Source of the DNA: Ophiobolus disseminans
Lineage: Eukaryota; Ascomycota; Dothideomycetes; Pleosporales; Phaeosphaeriaceae
Direction: 5' to 3'
DNA: 64,000 nt
Assembly: GCA_010093685.1 (NCBI GenBank)
Contig: MU006218.1
Span: 717,766-781,765 of the forward strand
In this document: piece after piece, positions 45,919-57,897 of the stretch
Numbering within the stretch: position 1 is the stretch's first letter
Layout of the letters: the number at the start of each line of letters is the position of its first letter
Notes under the pieces: generated by a model
Databases searched by the model: none
Seen by the model: the letters and a program-made list of their open reading frames with translations, nothing else
Told to the model about the DNA's origin: nothing
Position numbers and translations under genes: made by a program

Positions 45919-47887
45919 ATGCGCACAGCAGAGCATGTCTTCTACCTAGCAGTCTTCTCGCTGCTGGGTAGCTCACACGCTGCTGGTAGTGTCGCTCCAT
46001 CGAAGTCGAAGAGTCCTCCACCAAACGTCTGCAATGTAAGCAATAGATCGTCATGCTCCTCTACGCCTACCCAAAGCCAAAGTACTAAGACCGTCTTTCA
46101 GTTGGAACCTGGGGCGATCGTGTCGGACGCATGCGCAAGCTACAGCACCCTCGAGCAATTGAACGAAGCCGTACATCCCTACCTGCACTCCATCACGCAG
46201 AACACGGACTTTTTCTCGCACTACCGACTGAGCTTATTCAGCAAGAAATGCCCCTTCTGGGACGACGAGAATGGCATGTGCGGAAACGTGGCATGCGCCG
46301 TGAACACATTGGAGAATGAGGAGGACATACCGTTAGTGTGGCGCGCAAAGGAGCTGGGAAAGCTGGAGGGTCCTACGGCATCACACCCAGGCAAAAAGCA
46401 ACAAAGAGAGGCAAGGAAACGGCCGCTCCACGGGAGTTTGGGCGAAAATGTCGACGAGAGCTGTGTGGTGGAATACGACGACGAGTGCGACGACCGCGAC
46501 TACTGCATACCGGAAGACGAGTCAGCGACAGCAAAGGGAGACTACGTGTCGCTGGTGGACAACCCGGAGCGTTTCACCGGCTACGCGGGAGTTGGCGCTC
46601 AGCAGGTCTGGGAAGCCATCTACCGTGAGAACTGCTTCAGCAAGCCTCCAAAGATGGCCAAGTCGAACGGGCAATCTGCGCCAACGGGAGGATCGTCGCC
46701 CTTCGGCGCGTTCGGCAACCCGCAACAGATGGCCGCAGCGAACCAGTTGCGCAATGTCATAAAAGAAAAAGGTGTCAAGGAGAAGGTTCAGTCAGCTATC
46801 GCTCACGGCACGGCTGTTTCGCGCCTTGATCCCGTCGAGTTTGATGATACCTGCCTGGAGAAGCGTGTCTTTCACCGAGTTATCTCAGGCATGCATGCTT
46901 CCATCTCAACACATCTGTGCTGGGACTACTTGAACCAGACTACGGGCCAATGGAGTCCGAACCTGGCTTGCTACGAGCAGCGACTGCACAAATTTCCAGA
47001 ACGCATCTCGAACATCTACTTCAACTACGCCCTCATCTCGCGGGCTGTCGGCAAAATAAAGCAGCATATCTCCGATTACTCGTTCTGCTCCGAGGATCCA
47101 GAGCAAGACTTGCGTACGAAAAACTCTGTCTTGCGTCTGGCCTCTGCCCTTCCTTCCGGCCCCGAGATCTTCGATGAGACCGTCATGTTTCAAGACCCCG
47201 ATACGATCTCGTTGAAAGAGGACTTCCGCCAGCGTTTCAGGAACGTGAGCAGGATCATGGATTGCGTGGGCTGCGATAAATGCCGACTTTGGGGCAAGGT
47301 GCAAACGAACGGCTACGGTACCGCACTCAAGGTACTCTTCGAGTTTGACGAGAACGACTCCTCAAAGGACCCGCCACTCCGTCGCACCGAGCTTGTCGCA
47401 CTCATCAACACTATGGACCGCCTCTCACATTCCCTGTCCTCCATCAAAGAGTTCCGCCGCATGATTGATGAGCGCGAAGGCGTGTCCAGCGACATTGTAC
47501 CTCCGGTCCCAGAACCCTCGAAAGAAGTTTTGAAAACGAAGCTCGCCCTCGAAGACTTTGACAAGCCACCGGCCAAGAAGCAGGAGAACGACGGATTACC
47601 AAATTTCCAGCGCGACTGGGATGCATCCAAAATGACTGTTTGGGAAGATGCTATGGCAGAATTCCATCTAGTCAAGCGCACTTTCTTTTACGTCCTGTAC
47701 CAGTGGACCCAACTTCCTGGACGATTGTAAGTCTTCCGTCTTTGCTACTGCTACGATCGAAATCTAACGCAACTATAGTACTAGAATCTTCATCTTGGAA
47801 ATGGGCCGTTTATACAACTGGTGGCTTGGTATCATGCCAGGTCCAAGGAGCTGGGAGATTCGCATCCCTAGGCGCGACGAGCTTTGA
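45919..47887 (+). CDS. ERO1: ER oxidoreductin Ero1 with C-terminal RDEL
   Basis: Two exons: 45919-47726 and 47779-47887, 1,917 nt, 638 residues. Signal peptide MRTAEHVFYLAVFSLLGSSHA. The shuttle Cys pair is in CPFWDDENGMCGNVAC. Core motifs include YSLV-type YVSLVDNPERFTGYAG, VWEAIYRENCF, the helical core, and the FAD-proximal active site CVGCDKCRLWGK. Ero1 reoxidises protein disulfide isomerase with O2. The last intron (47727-47778, GTAAGT, branch CTAAC, acceptor TATAG) joins a final exon encoding RIFILEMGRLYNWWLG and ending RRDEL, a probable ER-retrieval signal. If the intron is retained, the protein stops at QLPGRL, four codons past conserved YQWTQ, without RDEL. Confidence 0.94.
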
Positions 47888-49691
47888 ATTGATTAAACTG
47901 ACTTTTATTGTATATACTACATTGCGAAAATTGGGTTGATGCATAGCTGTGGGCGTTTCGGACAGAGCATACAGGCATTGCGATTGGCGTTTCGATATAC
48001 AAGTCTTGAGGGTTATTGGGTGGGCATCATACGCTTATCCTAGACTTATACATCGATTGTCCATCTTCATTATAATCGCAAGCTCTGGGGTGAGGTTTCT
48101 GTCGCGTTGCTGTATGAGAGTTCTGATGCCATACGCAACCGTACCCATAAACATATCGTCGCAATGCGTATCGTCCTACAACGCTTCATCAACAAATTTC
48201 TCCTACATTCCATGCCCGTCCACCCAAATATGCCATCATCCCATCCCATCCCAACCGCGCCAATCCGCGCCGCCACGTCATCCCCATCCCATTCGGACCG
48301 ACCCCATCTCCTCACACACGCAGTGTTACGCACACATCATCACCATCCATCACCCACATCATCATACCTCCTCACCCCTCCGCGGCTCCCAAGGTTCTTC
48401 TACCTAGGTACCGTCATATCCCACTCTCCTCCCCTTACCCCTCCGCACCACGTCCTTCGGACCCAACGCACACGTGCCGAGGTACTGCATGCGGTAGGTA
48501 GGGCGCGCGGAGGCATGAGGGGTTCGTGAGTAGCGTGAGGAGAGTGAGGAGAAGAAATAGGCCTGTTTTCAATGGCGTGTTGGGGGGTTACTGTGTTGGG
48601 TATGTTGGGATGGATGGGGTAGGTGGAGCGGAGCGGAGTGGAGGGGTTTTGGGGGTTTGGGTGGTTCGGGTGCGTTTGGTGTGCTGGCGTTGACGAGAAG
48701 CGTGGGAGGGGGGAGGGGATGTGGAAAGAGGAGTGTGGGAGGGGGCGTGGCGTGGCGTGTGGGAGGGGTGATGTTTTCCTTTTTCTCCTCAATCCGCCTG
48801 GGCGTCGACAATGAGATGATTATCGTGAGTCTGAATAAATATCCGTAGGTCCATGCGGAGGATGTCAGCAAATAAGCATTCATATAAGCTACAGGCCTAT
48901 TTTCGATGGTTGCTGCATCGAGAAGTTTGGGATCTTGAAATAAGCCAAGCTCGACGCCTGCTTTCTACAGTGCCAATGTTGTTTCCAGATCTGGTGCGCC
49001 GCGCGCTCGACGACATCATCATGAGCTATCGCCACTGACGCGGTCGTTTTAGCCTCATGGCATAACTAGGGGCCAACAATGCGCATCCTCTGCACGGGAC
49101 TCAGCACTGTCTTTCTTTTCTTCCGACTGCCTTGATTTGCTGAACGAGGCTGTCGCTGCGTGCTGATGACTCAGCTCTTGGCTAAAGCTGCACCTCTGTC
49201 ACAAAGAATCCACAGATGTCTCGACATTGTACATCGCCTCTAACCCCGTTAAACATATTATCATTTGCCAAAGTTAAACACGATATGCACTGTAGGCGTC
49301 AAAACCAGATGTATGTTAGTGCTGAAGCACCCAGGCGTATTTGGCCACGCCACCTTCTTATCGTGCTCGCCTCAACTTCATGCTCACAGCCTTCGCTAGG
49401 TGCTTACTGATCTCGATAGCTTCAGATCCCCGCTGAATCGCGGTTGCACATCGCTGACGAGCGAACCAGATGCGAGCCTGGATACGTGTGAAGATGCTTA
49501 TCAAATCCTACGTCGCAATCCGCTAGCCAATTGCCAAATTTCGAGCTGTACCTACGTGAGCTCGATCAATATTGCGACTTCCCTTAGCCATCCCAAATCG
49601 CATCGGCAACTCGTCTCATCGTCACATTTACGCTTTTCCACTTTCATCTGTCAGTCTTTGTCGAAGATGCCCTCTTAATCGGCCAACGCAC
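47888..49691. other. 1.8-kb intergenic region with strand-asymmetric composition
   Basis: No supported gene. From about 48200 to 48450 the plus strand is C-rich (runs such as CCATCCCATCCC), and from about 48590 to 48770 it is G-rich (GGGAGGGGGGAGGGG-like). Open frames here are products of this composition. Confidence 0.5.
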
Positions 49692-51574
49692 ATGCCTCCG
49701 GATCGGGGCCGCGCTTCGCAGGCATGCGCCGCGTGTCGGAAACAGAAGACGAGATGCTACGAAACCGCGACTGGTCGAGCATGCCTTCGTTGTGAACGGC
49801 TAGGGCAACATTGCACTCTTGCAGATAACTTCCAGCCACGCATGAGCACATGCGAGCCCACCGTAGCATGGCCGAATAATACGGTTGCCCCACCGGGCGA
49901 GGACCAGAGCGCAAGGTCAGGCTTTCTCGAGAACGTGAACTTCGCACATTACTAACTTGTTCAAGACTTGAGCGCCTTGAATGGACCATCAATACTCTAA
50001 CACAACGAGTAAACGTCCTGGAGGCGGATCGTTCGCACACAGATAGCCATCATGAAGAGGCAGCTGCCTACCAAACACCAGTGAATGAGGACCAACTCAT
50101 CTCCCACAGCCAAAATCAAGGGCAGTCCACAGATCAGAACAGTGCACCACTTTTCGTTCTGCGCGATGTTGCGACAGATCCGGGTTATCCTGAAAATAAG
50201 AACAACGAACTGCAGGGCTTCGAACGCGCTGCCTTCAATTCGCCTTCGCAAGGAGCACTCGATGACATTATCGTCAAGAGACTCGTCAGTCCTCAAGAAG
50301 CATACAGTTTGCTTGCTTTGTTCCAGGCGCACTATGCACGGTGGGTGTCATTTGACAAAACTACGCCTACAGCAGTCTTACTAGAAAATGTGCGCAAGTA
50401 TCCGTTGCTATTGACCGCTTGCTGCTTGATCGCTGTGCGGCACTCGTCGCATGAATCGGCCTTGCATCTGGCTCCTCTTCTATTCAAGGAGGCCAAGTCC
50501 TTGCTCTCCATCGCTCTGTTGAGCACTCCGCAGCCGATAGAATTCTTCCAGGGGGCGCTCATCTTGAGCATGTGGTCTACAACGATCGCGAAAGTACCGT
50601 TGAGCTTCGACAGTTGGCTTCTCAGTGGCTTCGGTCTGCAGCACAGCATTGCGACTACGCTGTTCAACTCATCTATGATCAACAGCGGCTCGGGATGCTC
50701 CAAACCGGCGCTTGATCGACTTTGCGTCTGGAACCATATTTGCCTTGTGCATCTTCATTACTGCGTCGGAACTCGCCGAAGAGCCGTCATAGACCGGAAA
50801 GATATTGATCGCTGCCGACTCATCCTGGGATCGGAGAACGCCACAAACTTTGAGACGCGAATGGTAGCGGAGATCTTTCTCTATTGGGCCCTATATGAGA
50901 GCTTCAACTCTCCCGTCGATCTTCCCAGAGCCCAAGCAGCTCTTCAGGCGTGGAAGAGTGAGTGGCAGTATGTGTTCGACCGGCCACGCTCACAGTTTCT
51001 AAAAATGGGGTTCTACTTCGCCCAGCTTTTGACGTACGATCAATCGCTCAAGACGCGCTCCACCGCAGCACGCGAATCTCTAATTAATGAGATGATCCGC
51101 CTCTCCACCGCGATCGTCAGCTTGGCGATGAACACCACGGACGAGCGGACACGCCATCTTACAGACCACATATATCATATGATTAGCTTTGCAGCTGTTA
51201 CGCTCTCGCGGCTGCTCCATACATACGAGCCACAGCTTGCGGCTTCCCACGACATCCCAGGCTTGGAGGACCTCATATCGTCGCTCGTGGCTTGGTTGCA
51301 TGATATCGGGTAAGCATCCACTCGAACACCTTCACAGACTAGGCTAACATTGCACAGGTCGCCTTCACACATTGCGCATACAATGGGCAACGTCGTTACC
51401 GCGTTCCACAAGAAGCTACGCCGTGGATCTGGACTGAGTCCTACTGCTTCCTTTGAGGACGTTGATACCGAAATTCATGACGACTTTGCTCAACTGTTTC
51501 CTGAGCTGTTCGGAGCCCGCCCGTTCATTGTGGGTAGTGTCTCGATGCTACCGGACTTCCAGCCACTGGATTAG
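49692..51574 (+). CDS. Zn2Cys6 transcription factor
   Basis: Three exons: 49692-49915, 49966-51309 and 51358-51574, 1,785 nt, 594 residues. The binuclear cluster starts at residue ~12: C-x2-C-x6-C-x8-C-x2-C-x6-C (QACAACRKQKTRCYETATGR ... CLRCERLGQHC). The first intron (TACTAAC branch) joins a coiled-coil dimerisation helix (RLERLEWTINTLTQRVNVLE), which fits recognition of paired CGG triplets. The middle is a fungal-specific regulator domain (LLALFQAHYARWVSFDKTTP, SWLLSGFGLQHSIATTLF). It lies 1.25 kb from the tail of the arylsulfotransferase gene and 1.6 kb from the ASST/NCS1 promoter, which carries two CGG-N4-CCG sites. Regulation of those genes is an inference. Confidence 0.9.
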
Positions 51575-51706
51575 TGCAGTTGTTGTTCAAATTGGTACAA
51601 CAGTTGCGCCAGGTCAACGTTATCGAATTGCCTAAAGTTGTGTTCTATATAAATAAATCATCGCGACCCATAATACACTAGGCCCTAGTCCCGTCACCAT
51701 CCACAG

Positions 51707-52828
51707 CTAGTTTGGGTGAAGCCAAGGAATCTGTTCTGGTGCGTACTTGTACGCCCGGAATAGTGCATTCGCAGGATATCCAAAGTAACCCTCTATCTCT
51801 TTCGCATCCAACCCGCTGTAATCTGCAAAGTCTGGATTGACGTACTCGAATACCATCTCACCCTTCTCCGTCACTTCGAAGATCCTGCCAAATGCTGCCT
51901 CGGTGATCAGCGTGTTTCCACCGCGTAGTCTCTGCGCTCCTCCCATGAACGGCGTAAAGAAGGTCATCGGATGCGGATCCCGGTACTCCCATACGATGGA
52001 CTTGTTTTCCCTCGACACCTGGATGACCCTAGAGTATGTCGCACTTTCATGGTGACGGAACGTTCCATTGTCAAAGACCAATATGCTTCCATCTTCAAGC
52101 TCGCTGGCACAGTGTTGTTGGGCGACCACCGTCGAGTCGAGGTGCCAGATGATCTCGCCGGTCTGCCGAGAGATGATGACCACGGCAGAGACGCTGCGCA
52201 GTGACGCTAAGATGTTGCCGTCTGCCAATGGGTACACGGAGTTGATGAGTGGCCAATGTTCGCGAGGGTAGTGCGGCTGAAGCTTGAACTTTTTGGGGTC
52301 GAGGTGGTCGATTGCCTTCCAGGACCAGAGCAGCTCGCCCGACGGAGAAACATGCTTGATACAGTCGGCGTAAACTTTGCCGTCGGGGGCTTCGGTTTCC
52401 GGTATACCACCAAGCACGCAGGCTCCCTTTGCTGGCTCGAGCCCCTCGACCGTCGTATACAGCAGTTCACCGTTATCGAGGTGATGTTGATCATGGTGGG
52501 CTAGCGGATCACGGTGCTCTCGCACGATATTGCCATTAGGGTCGACTTCCATCATCACGCCGCCCCGGTACTTCTGCCAGAGCGGGAACAGTCGTGGTGC
52601 ATCCGGATGCACGCCATTGTATGCCAAATTCCCGTTCTCAAGGAGCTGCGCGTGCCGTCCGGGTCGGTATGGCAAGTTCCATTGATGAACTACTTGGCCG
52701 TGATTGTCGATTAGATTGACGGTCCCTGGACTGGTGAGGTGTGAGAAGAGTGTGTATCCTGGAGACACTTTATGGGGATCGACGCCACGGAGGCCGAGTC
52801 CGCGACGGGCTAGTGTGCTTTGCTCCAT
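51707..52828 (-). CDS. Arylsulfotransferase-like (ASST) beta-propeller protein
   Basis: Single exon, 373 residues from ATG 52828 (MEQSTLARRGLGLRGV). An in-frame extension upstream lacks conserved sequence. The protein consists of repeated propeller blades (GTVNLIDNHGQVVHQWNLPY, LENGNLAYNG, MMEVDPNGNIVREHRDPLAH, ISRQTGEIIWHLDS, LEDGSILVFDNGTFRHHES, VTEKGEMVFEYVNPDFADYS) with the His-rich loops HHDQHHLDNG and QQHCASE, as in the ASST family. Bacterial ASSTs transfer sulfate between phenols via a catalytic His. Fungal members are uncharacterised to my knowledge. No signal peptide, so probably intracellular. It is divergent from the NCS1 permease across a 373-bp promoter. Confidence 0.82.
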   Translation of the reverse strand: MEQSTLARRGLGLRGVDPHKVSPGYTLFSHLTSPGTVNLIDNHGQVVHQWNLPYRPGRHAQLLENGNLAYNGVHPDAPRLFPLWQKYRGGVMMEVDPNGNIVREHRDPLAHHDQHHLDNGELLYTTVEGLEPAKGACVLGGIPETEAPDGKVYADCIKHVSPSGELLWSWKAIDHLDPKKFKLQPHYPREHWPLINSVYPLADGNILASLRSVSAVVIISRQTGEIIWHLDSTVVAQQHCASELEDGSILVFDNGTFRHHESATYSRVIQVSRENKSIVWEYRDPHPMTFFTPFMGGAQRLRGGNTLITEAAFGRIFEVTEKGEMVFEYVNPDFADYSGLDAKEIEGYFGYPANALFRAYKYAPEQIPWLHPN

Positions 52829-53014
52829 TATTGGTATTTGCGAGTGTTCGGGTAGAAGTGCTTGTACTTTAATTGTACAATGGAATGACGCCTTTCTTAG
52901 GTGCAATAGCGATGTTTTATATTTCAAAATATAATCATTTTCATGAACATTCCTCGACAGTCCACCGCGGGATACCGACGAGGCCCAAAGCGCGATTGGT
53001 GGAGGATGGCGAGC

Positions 53015-53032
53015 ACCGCGGCATGCCGCGGT
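53015..53032. promoter_or_regulatory. 18-bp perfect palindrome, CGG-N4-CCG site 1
   Basis: ACCGCGGCATGCCGCGGT reads the same on both strands. Its core is CGG-CATG-CCG (53019-53028), the inverted-triplet form bound by many fungal Zn2Cys6 dimers. Confidence 0.65.
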
Positions 53033-53060
53033 AGTGGCTTGATGTCGCTATCGTAGTAAC

Positions 53061-53070
53061 CGGCATGCCG
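53061..53070. promoter_or_regulatory. CGG-N4-CCG site 2
   Basis: CGGCATGCCG, identical in core to site 1 and extended to the right by CGGT as in site 1. Centre-to-centre distance to site 1 is 42 bp, close to four helical turns. Confidence 0.6.
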
Positions 53071-53201
53071 CGGTGATAAGACCAGCACGACATTCGAAGC
53101 ATGCTCCTCCAACAAATGTTGCTGCACAGTATGGTCGGAATAAGACATATAATGGCTTCGAAACATAGACTTTGTTCCACACCGAGCGGAAGCATTTCAA
53201 C

Positions 53202-54832
53202 ATGGCAACTAAAGAACCATTCACTACTGACAAAGAGATGAAATCCGGCCAGTCTTTCGAAGTCAACTCAGATGCCGATGCTCGAATTGGTGTGACAGAG
53301 AAACCGAGCGCGACCGCAGGCCTCAGGTACTGGATGAAGCGCCTCGCGGTGGAGACTGGTGGCATCGAACGCGTCACAGACGCAGATCGAGCGCAGAACA
53401 CTTCGAAGGTCTGGAATGCTTGTACATTCTGGTGAGTTGGTGTCATTGACTTAGGGGCGAAATCGACCTAACAACACTTAGGCTGAGCGCCAACATGGCC
53501 GTAGCAACGCTCAACGTTGGCACCATCGGTGGCAAAATGGGTCTCTCCTTCTGGGACTGCTTTGCCATCATCATGGTTGTCAACCTCGCCAGCTGCCTTC
53601 TACCAGCTTGGACAGCGACCTTCGGCCTCACCGGACTACGAATGACGACTTTCTCGAGATACTCGTTCGGCTATTGGGGTAACCTGCTAGTAGTCGTATT
53701 CTCCATGGTCTCTACAACTGGATGGAATGCAGTCAACAGTATCTCAGGCGCCTCTGTTCTATACGCGCTCTCTGATGGTAAGTTCCCTCACTGGGCTGGT
53801 GTGATCCTGATATGCACCACTGTGTGGATCATCTGTGCGTTGGGCATTACATGGATCCACCGCCTCGATGCCTTCTTGTGGATTCCACCGTTCATCGTCT
53901 GGTGCGTTGCAGCTGGCACTGGAGCTAAGCACTTTGACGGCAATGCTATCAAGACACCCAAAGGCGCGGAAGGAGCTGCAGCCGCTTTCTCCTTCATCGC
54001 CGTGATCTTCTCGTTTGCAGTTTCTTGGATCAACTGCGCGGCAGACTACAACGTGAAGATGCCGGTTAACACACCGCGATGGAAGGTCTTCGTAGCCGCA
54101 TACATCGGCATTTGCGTTCCAACGGTGCTGGTCCAGACACTCGGAGCAGCCCTGTACAGCGGAACAGCGGTGAACCATGCCTGGAAGGTCGCTTTCGAAG
54201 ATGCAGGCGTCGGCGGCCCCTTGAAAATGGCATTGCTACCTGCAGGTGGCTTTGGAAAGTTTCTACTGGTCCTAGCCGGCTTAAGCTCGATTCCTGTAAG
54301 TGAAATCTACTCATGCATGTCAACCAGCTGTTGACTTACTCAGAACAACATCCCAAACAACTACTCTTTCGCAATGCACGCACAAAACTTTGGTCCCTGG
54401 GCCCTCCGTGTTCCACGCATCGCTTTTGTTACATTTGGTTTCATCGCCGCCATCACAGTCGGTTGCTGCGCCACTGCTTTCTTCGAAGACACGCTTGAAA
54501 CATTCCTCTCCATCATCGGATACTGGACCATCATCCATCTCGTCATCATCATCGAGGAGCACATTCTTTTCCGGCGCTCACGTTGGTCGAACTACGACTG
54601 GGATGCGTGGGCGAGCTGGGAGCTGCTGCCGTTTGGGTGGGGTGCGATTGGAGCCTTTGCATGTGGGTTCGTGGGCGCTGCGCTTGGGATGAAGACGGCG
54701 TGGTACACTGCGCCTGTTGCTGGGATGATTGGGAAGAAGGGTGGGAATGTCGGTCACGAGCTTACGGCGCTTTTTTGTGGCGTTGCGTTTCCGGTGTTCA
54801 GGTGGATGGAGAAAAGGTGGACTGGAAAATGA
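53202..54832 (+). CDS. NCS1-family purine/cytosine-type permease
   Basis: Three exons: 53202-53431, 53482-54295 and 54344-54832, 1,533 nt, 510 residues. A polar cytosolic N-terminus (~1-70) leads into about 12 membrane helices. Family motifs include GGIERVTDADR, FWLSANMAVATLNVGTIG, GLRMTTFSRYSFGYWGN, CAADYNVKMP and NNIPNNYSFAMHAQNFGP, as in Fcy2-type carriers that import purines, cytosine or related bases with protons. The substrate cannot be read from sequence. It is divergent from the ASST-like gene and shares its promoter, so a nitrogen- or sulfur-compound uptake role linked to that gene is possible but inferred. Confidence 0.9.
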
Positions 54833-55902
54833 AGGATGTGGACCACGGGGCGCACTCTCAGTAAGTCGTAAAAGCTGGAAATAAAGATACATTACCCTAT
54901 CTGTCTACAGAGAGTTTTTAGGATTTAGAACAACTTTTGTATCTGTTAATGTAGTCGCCAGGCTTGATCTTTTTCCGGCTTTCACGACTTACCAAGAGGC
55001 GCAATACACATGAATGCAATCCATCCACTCTCTGTTCAACACATTCTCGTACTGTGTCATGATCGTCGCCTGGCGTTTGTTGTGCTTTCATCCAGAAATG
55101 CATGCCTGCCCAATTCATGAAAAGGATAATAAAACACCGTGAAAGACGACAGCATTAATGTGGCATACAAAAGTTAAGGTTCGTTGTTCGTTGTTGCACG
55201 TCGTGACACAAAACCCTGGACGCAAAGTTCAAGAGACGATCAATGTCAACATAAATGTGCCTTGCAACCCCACTGCACGTCACACAACATTGCACGATCT
55301 CCCATGGCGCAGCGTCGATCGATGCACAGCGCCAATCGGCATTGCCCTAGCGGCCTTCCCGCACATGCAGCCGCCAACCAGCATTTCCCGTCATTCTTGT
55401 CATCGCCGTTCAACACCTACCTTGTCAGTCTAAACACCCAATTCGTTAACATGTGGCTTTCACGATTGAGCGGCTGCGGAATCGCTCGCTTCGCACACGA
55501 GCGGGCTGCTTGGCGCTGCTCAGCTGGGTTAAGCTGGGGAGCGCATTGGCTGTGCGGGGCCCATAGCTGAACCTTCAAGGTGTTTCCTGCACTGCACGGT
55601 GTGAGATGCCTTCCCAAAGAGAGGAAACTACTCCGTTGCCTCGCAGCTCCTGCGCATCTTTACCTGATGGTGGCTTCCTACTAAAGTCAATGTTGCTCTC
55701 CGTCATTCCTGTCGCAGTGGTCGAGCCAACTTCTTCCACAATCTGGCGTCCGTTGGTCTACACATATACACATCATCCTTCGAATCCTCGCATCCTTTTC
55801 TTCTTCTCCTAACAATTACGTACTGTTACCACCTAGCGCTCACCGTTTCCCCGTCATTTAACAGGAAAGTATTATCATCAGTTGACGCACACCTACATCA
55901 AC
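54833..55902. other. 1.07-kb intergenic region
   Basis: Between the permease and the DUF2235 gene. No supported gene; short frames only. Confidence 0.4.
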
Positions 55903-57789
55903 ATGGGCGACGAAAAACCGTGGGGACGACGCATAGTCATCTGCTGCGACGGTACCTGGCAATCCAGCGTCAGCAGCAAGGACAATGTACCATCAAACAT
56001 CACCAAACTATGTCGACTCATCGCCCGCACCGGCACCGACCAGCATGATCCTTCGAAGAAATTCCACCAGATCGTCTACTACGACAGTGGTGTAGGCACC
56101 GGCAACCTCAGTAAATCCGAACAGAACCGACAAGGCGGATCAGGCGCAGGGCTTGCAGAAAATGTCATCGAGGCGTACAACTTCATCGTCATGAACTACG
56201 AACCGGGAGACGAGATTTTCAGCTTTGGCTTCTCGAGAGGCGCGTACACTGCAAGAGCTGTGGCTGGGCTGGTATCTGATATTGGCGTCATCAAGCCAAT
56301 CCACATGCAATTCTTTCCGACCCTGTACCGGACTTATATGACCAACGATGAGGGCATCGAATTCCGGGAAACACAAGCCTGGAAGGACTTCGTCGAGGGC
56401 AAACTCAGCCAGAGAGGCGAGGAACTGCGCAGACAGGGTGTGCAGCTCGATCCGACCAACATGCAGCAAGTGGCTGAAGTTTGGGAGATCCGTCCCCATG
56501 GTGAACTGGCGGTCAGTCCGGAGAGTCGGAAAGTGAAGGCTGTAGGCGTGTTTGATACCGTTGGCAGCTTGGGCGTCCCAGATTTCCTGGGCATCTCTTT
56601 TGCCAGTAAGAGGGCAAAGTTTGGCTTTCACAACGTGAAGTTGACCGAGCGTATGTGTGTATGATTGGACACTGGACGTCGTCGCTAATAAGAAGCAGAT
56701 ATCGAACATGCGTACCAAGCGCTGGCATTGGACGAACGCCGCAAAGCCTTCAGACCGACACTCTGGTATATTCCAAAAGACATACTGCATGACCCGGACC
56801 GGAACACTCCAGAGTTGAAGCAGGTTTGGGTGCGTAAACTGGACCTCACTACTAGTAGAGTTGAGCTAATTTGTTCGAATATAGTTCCCGGGTGTTCACA
56901 TCAATTGTGGTGGAGGCGCGCAAGACTGTATCGATGAAATGAAGGGCGACAGCGAGAGTACGTTATGCCTTTCAACAATCAGGGCTTCAATCTAACATCG
57001 ATGTTAGATTTGTCTACGGCCACCCTGGCTTGGATGCTACAGTGCATATCGCCCCATCTGGCCATCGATTTAGAAGCATTCACCATGGTCCTGGATCAGT
57101 ACAAGCGTTGGCTAACGCGCATTACATATGCTTGCACGTACCATCACCGGACCCTTCGGGACAAGGCCATATCTCGTCTTCCAAGAGCACCAACCGTGCC
57201 TTTTATCAAATACCCGCCCAGTCAACTCAATCCACCAAAGCGCGACCCTCCACACGCTCACACAAACTTCGATTTCAGCTGGGGCGTCGGCCCGCTCCTC
57301 GACTCCTTCAAAGGCTTTTATCATCTCTTGGGCTCACATATGCGTGTGCCCGGTCATGAGGACGTCGAGATCTTCGACGAAGAAGAAGGACACTACCACT
57401 GGAAGCCGATTCGCGACATTGGCGAAACGAATGAATACGTCCACCCCATCGTACACCACCGCAGCATAGCACGCGGCTGGGACAAGCACAATCCGCTCAA
57501 AGACCGCTGGACCCGCGACAACTGGCGCGGCACGGACGGGAAGACTCGCTTCTGGTGGTACATGGACGGCGAGAAGGACAAGATTGCGATACCTGAGTGG
57601 GCGATTCTGCCGGATCAGGAGGGCAAGCCGAACTTTGAGCGTGCGTGGTACTCTATGTGTGAGAAGAGCGAGAAAACGATGGCTGCGCTGAGTAAGGTAG
57701 TGGAATATAGTGAGGTAGACTTTCTGGAGGCTTTGGATCGGAAGATTGATTTCGCGTTCGACGACAAGCCGCAGAATCAGTGGCCTTGA
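55903..57789 (+). CDS. DUF2235 alpha/beta-hydrolase (Tle1-like)
   Basis: Four exons: 55903-56650, 56699-56829, 56885-56957 and 57008-57789, 1,734 nt, 577 residues. The N-terminus IVICCDGTWQSS and the nucleophile elbow FGFSRGAYTAR (G-x-S-x-G) mark DUF2235; catalytic Asp and His candidates are in VGVFDTVGSLGVP and FPGVHINCGGG. The bacterial relative Tle1 is a type VI phospholipase effector. Fungal copies are widespread, cytosolic by prediction, with no established role that I know. The third exon is only 73 bp. The C-terminal 150 residues are Trp/Asp-rich (DNWRGTDGKTRFWWYMDG). Confidence 0.88.
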
Positions 57790-57897
57790 TGGGGAGATTG
57801 GAAAGACGTACGTGAGAGCCATTCCGCGGCCCTATTTACCTAATACAAATACACTAATTCACTCTCGTGTATCACCTCCATTATGTCAAATGCCAAG

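Larger units (their letters stand above)
52829..53201. promoter_or_regulatory. Divergent ASST/NCS1 promoter with paired CGG palindromes
   Basis: A 373-bp spacer between two divergent starts. It holds two matching inverted-CGG sites whose centres are 42 bp apart (listed separately). This is the expected layout for joint control by a Zn2Cys6 dimer. Confidence 0.55.

Noticed and set aside
49160..49190. Possible extra array motif (GGCTAAAGCTGCACC) outside the array
   Set aside because: Only the GCTA half and TGCA match; the fixed TGCAGTGC block is missing.
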